Shown here: positions 59,954 to 64,000 of the stretch, one piece after another
Position numbering within the stretch: the first letter of the stretch is position 1
Layout: each line of letters begins with the position of its first letter
Assembly: GCF_039543385.1 (NCBI RefSeq)
Contig: NZ_BAABJQ010000018.1
Coordinates: 1-64,000, forward strand
Direction: 5' to 3'
Length of the DNA: 64,000 bases
Source of the DNA: Rugosimonospora acidiphila
GTDB lineage: Bacteria; Actinomycetota; Actinomycetes; Mycobacteriales; Micromonosporaceae
Made by a program: the position numbers and the translations under genes
Notes under the pieces: model-generated
What the model saw: the letters and a program-made list of their open reading frames with translations, nothing else
What the model was told of the DNA's origin: nothing
Databases searched by the model: none

Positions 59954-60721
59954 ATGACGGAGTTCGCCGAGTTGATCGCGGTACGGCACGGCGAGAGCAC
60001 CTCCAACGCCGAGTTCGCCGCCGCCGAGGAAGCCGCACGCCTGCCGGTCGGCATCCGGGGGCCCGACGCGGACATCCCGCTCAGCGAGCTGGGTCACCGG
60101 CAGGCGGCCGCACTCGGGCGCCGGCTGGCCGCCCTGCCGCCGGAGCGTGTGCCGGAGCTGGTGCTGTGCTCGCCGTACCTGCGCGCCCGGCAGACCTATG
60201 AGGTGGCCGCCGCCGCTGCCGGCCCGAACGCCCAGGCGTGGACGTTGCGCCTGGACCGGCGGCTGGGCGATCGCGTGATGGGCGAGCTCCAGTTGATGAC
60301 CAAGCAACAGATAGCCGAGCGCTATCCGGAAGAGGCGGCGCGCCGGTCGGCCGACGGCGAGTTCGTCTACCGGCCGCCCGGCGGGGAATCGTTCGGCGAC
60401 ATCGCGGACCGGTTGGCGGACCTGCTCGACGAGGTGCGCGGCGCGCACGGTGGGCGGCGGGCGATGGTGGTCGCCCACGACGCGGTGGTGTTGATGCTGC
60501 GCCGCATCGTCGAGGGGCTGTCCTGGAACGAGATCGAGGACATCGCCCGCGATGGCCTGGCGGCCAACGCCTCCGTCACCCGATGGGTCAATGTGGACGG
60601 ACGGCTCGTGCTGGCCGAGTACAACTCGACCGCCCACCTGCGCGACCTACCGCCGGTCGCGCCCTCGGCCGATCCCTGGGTTACACCACGCGAGCCGCGA
60701 TCGCCGCAGCCGCCTCGATGA
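59954..60721 (+). CDS. Histidine phosphatase superfamily protein
   Basis: The 255-residue protein has the phosphoglycerate-mutase-like catalytic motif AVRHGEST (R11-H12 at residues 9-16), LCSPYLRARQTYE with the second arginine, and AHDAVVLMLRR with the second catalytic histidine. The substrate is unknown. TTGTAT 6 nt before ATG 59954 may be a leaderless -10 box. Its last 41 bases overlap the convergent IclR gene. Confidence 0.9.
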   Translation: MTEFAELIAVRHGESTSNAEFAAAEEAARLPVGIRGPDADIPLSELGHRQAAALGRRLAALPPERVPELVLCSPYLRARQTYEVAAAAAGPNAQAWTLRLDRRLGDRVMGELQLMTKQQIAERYPEEAARRSADGEFVYRPPGGESFGDIADRLADLLDEVRGAHGGRRAMVVAHDAVVLMLRRIVEGLSWNEIEDIARDGLAANASVTRWVNVDGRLVLAEYNSTAHLRDLPPVAPSADPWVTPREPRSPQPPR

Positions 60722-61418
60722 CGGCCCGGCCGACCTCGTCGGGCGACTCCGGCCGGGTCAGCATCACCACGCCCGTGCAGTAGTTCGAGTACAGGGGATG
60801 GGGCAGCGGCGCCGCGATCCCGATCGCGCCCTGGGAATCCTCGCTGTACGCCCAGCCACGCGTCCGGGCCAGCGCGACGCCCGGTTGCTCGACCTCATCG
60901 ACCGGCCGGGCGCAGAGGATCGCGATGCCGGAGGCGTAGCGCCACAACGGATTCCTCGTGCCCACGCGGTAGGCCACGTGGAACGGCGCGGTGGTTGGCT
61001 CGACCACGATCAGGCCCACCGCCTCATCGCCGTCGGCCATCGTGAGGTGTGCCGTCGCGCTGATGCGCTCGGCGAGTACCCGCAGGATGGGCAGCGCCGC
61101 CGCGCGTACCTGCGGCTGCACGAAGCGGGCGAGTTCGAGCAGCCGGCCACCGAGGCGGTACTGGCCGAACTGGTCGCGTATCACGTAGTCGCGCCGGGCC
61201 AGCGTCTTGAGCAGCCGGGTCACGATGGTCCGATGCGTGCCGGTGGCCGCCGCGAGTTCGGTGACGCTGATGCCTTCCGGGCTCTGGCCGATCAGCTCCA
61301 TCAGCATGAGCCCCCGGTCCAGGCTCTGCGATGTCGACCGGTCGGCACCCGTGCCGCGCAATCCCTCCGTCGCGCCCTGCGGCTCATCTTCCTCACCAGC
61401 AACGGATCGGGTTGCCAC
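60681..61418 (-). CDS. IclR family transcriptional regulator
   Basis: The 245-residue protein has the IclR winged helix (SQSLDRGLMLMELIGQSPEGISVTELAAATGTHRTIVTRLLKTL, about 30-73) and the GAF-like effector domain (LAERISATAHLTMADGDEAVGLIVVE onward). It faces away from fumarylacetoacetase, and IclR proteins commonly control aromatic catabolism, so it probably regulates that gene. GTG 61418 is the start. The 3' end overlaps the histidine phosphatase gene by 41 bp. Confidence 0.9.
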   Translation of the reverse strand: MATRSVAGEEDEPQGATEGLRGTGADRSTSQSLDRGLMLMELIGQSPEGISVTELAAATGTHRTIVTRLLKTLARRDYVIRDQFGQYRLGGRLLELARFVQPQVRAAALPILRVLAERISATAHLTMADGDEAVGLIVVEPTTAPFHVAYRVGTRNPLWRYASGIAILCARPVDEVEQPGVALARTRGWAYSEDSQGAIGIAAPLPHPLYSNYCTGVVMLTRPESPDEVGRAVIEAAAAIAARVV

Positions 61419-61823
61419 TGGCGTACTCCTGACTGTGGGGGCCGGCTTAGCCGTGCGGGCCGACCGTCGTCACGGGCTGGGTGTTGCTCGCTGACACGCC
61501 CTGTCATGGCTGGATCAGATCACTCCATGCAGCGATACAAGATACCCCCGACTCGCCGCGCCCGGGGGTTGCGCGCCACCGCTTCCGGGCCGGCCGGCCG
61601 GCCCGCCGGCGGGGTGCGGAAACCGCTTGTGGTCAGCGATGAACCGCGATGCCTGACGGGGGTCCCAGGCCGGGATTATCGGCAGGTAAAAGACTTGCCG
61701 GCGCGGTAGCTGCCGCCGCAGACCGATTAACGGGTACCAGCGCCGCCATGCCGTACCATCGATCGGCGAACCGCTGGCCCAACCTCGGCGCGCACCATCG
61801 ACCGGGGGTACGAAGGAGCGCGC
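61419..61823. promoter_or_regulatory. Divergent IclR-fahA control region
   Basis: No gene is supported. TGACA at 61492-61496 and TGTCA at 61502-61506 form an inverted repeat that could be an IclR site. GAAGGAG lies 5 nt before the fahA ATG. Confidence 0.45.
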
Positions 61824-63041
61824 ATGAGCAGCTGGATACCCGGCGCCGACGGATCGGCGTTCCCGTTGGAGAACCTGCCGTACGGGGTGTTCCGGGTGGC
61901 CGGTGGGCCCGACGAGCGCCCGCGCGTGGGCACCGCCATCGGTGACTTCGTCGTGGACCTGGGCGCGTTGGCCGCGGCCGGGGGGCATCGGCACGCCCCG
62001 CTGCTGACCGGCATGACGCTCGACGGGTTGCTCGCCGCCGGCCCCGCCGCCTGGCGGGAGGTGCGCGGCTGGCTGACCGACCTGCTCGGCGACCGGCGGT
62101 GGGAGTCCGGGGTGCGCCCGCACCTGGTGGCGCGGGACTCCGTGGAGCTGCTGCTGCCGTTCACCGTCGCCGACTACGTGGACTTCTACTCCTCCGAGCA
62201 CCACGCCAGCAACGTCGGCCGGCTGTTCCGCCCGAACGCCGCCGCCTTGCCGGCGAACTGGAAGCACCTGCCGATCGGGTACCACGGCCGGGCGGGCACC
62301 GTGGCGGTGTCCGGTAGCCCGGTGGTCCGGCCCAACGGGCAGCGCAGGGACCCGGCGTCGGCCGGTCCCTCCTTCGGCCCGTCCGAGCGTCTGGACCTGG
62401 AGGTGGAGGTCGGGTTCGTGGTCGGCGTGCCGTCGCCGGGCCCGGTCCGGGTCGCCGACTTCGCCGACCACGTCTTCGGCGTGTGCCTGCTCAACGACTG
62501 GTCGGCCCGCGACGTGCAGTCCTGGGAGACGGTGCCGCTGGGCCCGTTCCTCGGCAAATCGTTCCTGACCTCCGTGTCCCCGTGGATAGTGCCGCTGGAC
62601 GCGCTGCGGCACGCCCGGGTCGCCCCGCCGCCGCGCGACCCCGAACCGCTGCCGTACCTGCGGGACGTGCCCGGGGATCCGTGGGGCCTCGACATCTCGC
62701 TGGAGCTGGAGATCAACGGTACGGTGCTGTCCCGGCCGCCGTTCCGCTCCATGTACTGGACCCCGGCCCAGCAGTTGGCGCACCTGACCTGCAACGGCGC
62801 GACGCTGCGCACCGGGGACCTGTTCGCCTCCGGGACGGTGAGCGGACCAGAGCCCGACCAGCGCGGCTGCCTGCTGGAGCTGTCCTGGGGCGGGGCCGAG
62901 CCGTTCCGGCTGGCCGACGGTTCGCAGCGGACCTTCCTGGAGGACGGCGACGAGGCGGTCATCCGGGCGTGGGCGCCCGGCCCCGGCGGAGTGCGCCTCG
63001 GCCTGGGCGAGGTGCGCGGCCGGGTGGCCCCGGCTTCCTGA
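61824..63041 (+). CDS. fahA: Fumarylacetoacetase
   Basis: The 405-residue protein catalyses the last step of tyrosine/phenylalanine degradation, splitting fumarylacetoacetate to fumarate and acetoacetate. Signatures are DYVDFYSSEHHASNVGRLFRP (117-137; metal-binding Asp and catalytic His), LDLEVEVGFVVG near 193-204, and CLLNDWSARDVQSWE near 222-236. Length matches the full FAH family. AGGAG precedes ATG 61824. No other homogentisate pathway gene is in the window, so it stands alone with its likely IclR regulator. Confidence 0.95.
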   Translation: MSSWIPGADGSAFPLENLPYGVFRVAGGPDERPRVGTAIGDFVVDLGALAAAGGHRHAPLLTGMTLDGLLAAGPAAWREVRGWLTDLLGDRRWESGVRPHLVARDSVELLLPFTVADYVDFYSSEHHASNVGRLFRPNAAALPANWKHLPIGYHGRAGTVAVSGSPVVRPNGQRRDPASAGPSFGPSERLDLEVEVGFVVGVPSPGPVRVADFADHVFGVCLLNDWSARDVQSWETVPLGPFLGKSFLTSVSPWIVPLDALRHARVAPPPRDPEPLPYLRDVPGDPWGLDISLELEINGTVLSRPPFRSMYWTPAQQLAHLTCNGATLRTGDLFASGTVSGPEPDQRGCLLELSWGGAEPFRLADGSQRTFLEDGDEAVIRAWAPGPGGVRLGLGEVRGRVAPAS

Positions 63042-63072
63042 GCCGACCTTCCGAGCCGACCCCAGGGGCTCA

Positions 63073-63088
63073 CCAGGGGGATCCCTGG
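63073..63088 (+). terminator. Hairpin after fahA
   Basis: CCAGGG at 63073-63078 pairs with CCCTGG at 63083-63088 around GGAT, with a second, longer pairing CCCAGGG/CCCTGGG overlapping it. It lies 32 nt after the fahA stop. Confidence 0.5.
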
Positions 63089-63121
63089 GAAGCCCGACCG
63101 CGGGCATGCGAGGCTGGGCAC

Positions 63122-63367
63122 ATGGATGACAAGCAGATCTTTCACCAGATCAACGCGCTGGTCGACGAGGAGCACCAGCTGCGTACCCGGGTACAGCAGG
63201 GCAAGCTCGACACCGCGGACGAGCACTCCCGGCTGCGCGAGGTCGAAGAGGCCCTGGACCAGTGCTGGGACCTGCTGCGGCAGCGCCGGGCGGCGCGCGA
63301 GACCGGCGGCGACCCCGAGCAGTCGCACGCCCGGCCGACCGGTGAGGTGGAGGGCTACCTTCAGTAG
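63122..63367 (+). CDS. DUF2630 family protein
   Basis: The 81-residue helical protein fits DUF2630: IFHQINALVDEEHQLRTRVQQG, SRLREVEEALDQCWDLLRQRRA and a closing RPTGEVEGYLQ. Its function is unknown. Its 3' end overlaps the convergent methyltransferase gene by 7 bp. Confidence 0.93.
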   Translation: MDDKQIFHQINALVDEEHQLRTRVQQGKLDTADEHSRLREVEEALDQCWDLLRQRRAARETGGDPEQSHARPTGEVEGYLQ

Positions 63368-64000
63368 CCCAGCAGCCCGGCCAGCGCCGGCGTGATCTGC
63401 CAGGCGCCGGTCAGGCTCGCGTATTCGGCGCGCTGTTCCTCGGTGGGTGGCGCGCCGGTGCGCGTGGCCCGCAGCAGCACGTTGCGTGGCGTGTGCCGGG
63501 ACTCCACGAACTCGACCACGTCGACCCGGTAGCCGGAGAGCCTCAGCAGGGCGGCCCGCAGCGCGTCGGTGAGGACGTCCGCGAAACGCTCCCGCAGGAT
63601 CGCCTGCCGGGTGATCATCTGGTACCCGTCGGCCGCCGGCCCCCGGCGCAGCTGCGCGGCGATGTCGTGGTGGCAGCACGGCGCGGCGAGTACGAACCGG
63701 GCATCCCAGCGCACCGCGCGGGCCAGGGCGTCGTCCGTTGCCGTGTCGCAGGCGTGCAGCGCCAGCACCACGTCCGCCCCGCCCACCGGGGCGTCGGCGA
63801 TCGAACCGGCGATGAACCGCACCCGGTCCGCGCAGCCCAGCTGCTCGGCGAGCGCGGTGTTGCGGGCCCGTTGGTCCTCGCGCACGTCCACGCCGATGAC
63901 CTCAACGTCCTCGCCGCGTCCCGCGAAGTACCGGTACGCGGCGAAGGTGAGGTACGCGTTCCCGCAGCCCAGGTCGACCACGCGCCGCACCGGTTCGTCC
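63361..64000 (-). CDS. Class I methyltransferase, METTL25-like, cut by the window end
   Basis: The 213 codons present begin inside the gene: DEPVRRVVDLGCGNAYL carries motif I and the 5' end lies beyond the window. HACDTATDDAL and LAAPCCHHDIAAQL are typical of the DUF/METTL25-type methyltransferases (Methyltransf_32), suspected to act on a protein or tRNA substrate. The end is at 63361. Confidence 0.85.
   Translation of the reverse strand, partial: DEPVRRVVDLGCGNAYLTFAAYRYFAGRGEDVEVIGVDVREDQRARNTALAEQLGCADRVRFIAGSIADAPVGGADVVLALHACDTATDDALARAVRWDARFVLAAPCCHHDIAAQLRRGPAADGYQMITRQAILRERFADVLTDALRAALLRLSGYRVDVVEFVESRHTPRNVLLRATRTGAPPTEEQRAEYASLTGAWQITPALAGLLGY

Overview
The window is very GC-rich double-stranded chromosomal DNA with strongly GC-biased third codon positions, frequent GTG and TTG starts, many 4-bp ATGA/GTGA gene overlaps and many apparently leaderless starts (a TANNNT hexamer 6-7 nt before the initiation codon). 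Together with the gene content (ECF42 sigma factor with a DGPF partner, DUF2630, ChaB-like, alternate-type ValRS, XRE-ImmA protein, remnants of an actinomycete integrative element) this points to an actinomycete, most likely of the Micromonosporaceae or a related family. The species cannot be named from the sequence alone.

Layout. 1-9 kb: SAM methyltransferase, DUF952 and F420-type nitroreductase genes, a PaoABC/YagTSR-like molybdenum aldehyde oxidoreductase operon (minus strand), a macrolide-type glycosyltransferase, and a translationally coupled pair made of an unknown protein and an XRE-ImmA regulator. 9.5-15 kb: valyl-tRNA synthetase with a possible leader ORF, then a three-gene membrane/glycosyltransferase operon closed by a double hairpin. 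15-19 kb: a second molybdenum hydroxylase operon (CoxLMS architecture, not a form I CO dehydrogenase). 19-31 kb: mostly small housekeeping or regulatory genes (SMI1, a membrane protein-histidine kinase-P-loop kinase operon, ECF42/DGPF, TetR, uracil-DNA glycosylase, PRC-barrel-like) with several minisatellite-like repeats. 30-38 kb: secreted phospholipase C-type phosphoesterase and M28 peptidase converging on a strong terminator, a degenerate kinase-methyltransferase fusion coupled to moeA, an F420-NADP reductase-like gene, a flippase-like membrane protein, and GntR.

40.6-46.4 kb: tRNA-Arg(CCU) carries an old, decayed integrative element. It is bounded by two degenerate 80-nt direct repeats (attL/attR) and contains broken integrase, excisionase, XRE and two GntR/UTRA remnants, plus three genes that still look intact (YcxB-like, a membrane protein, a RibD-C/DHFR-like reductase). 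A truncated ltrA start lies just outside the right repeat.

46.8-64 kb: a TetR/DoxX divergent pair with two matching 23-nt operators, a chitinase, a cation-diffusion transporter, carbonic anhydrase, a DUF4097-like lipoprotein, a substrate-binding/VWA protein, an FHA protein, a RecQ-like helicase fused to a phosphoribosyltransferase-like domain, a histidine phosphatase, IclR and fumarylacetoacetase facing apart, DUF2630, and a methyltransferase cut by the window end.

Functional links: the two Mo-hydroxylase operons need molybdopterin cofactor, and the MoeA gene in the window could supply one step of its synthesis. No other cofactor genes are present. The clearest unusual features are the decayed element, the pseudo-kinase-methyltransferase/MoeA pair, the XRE-ImmA pair and the twin TetR operators.
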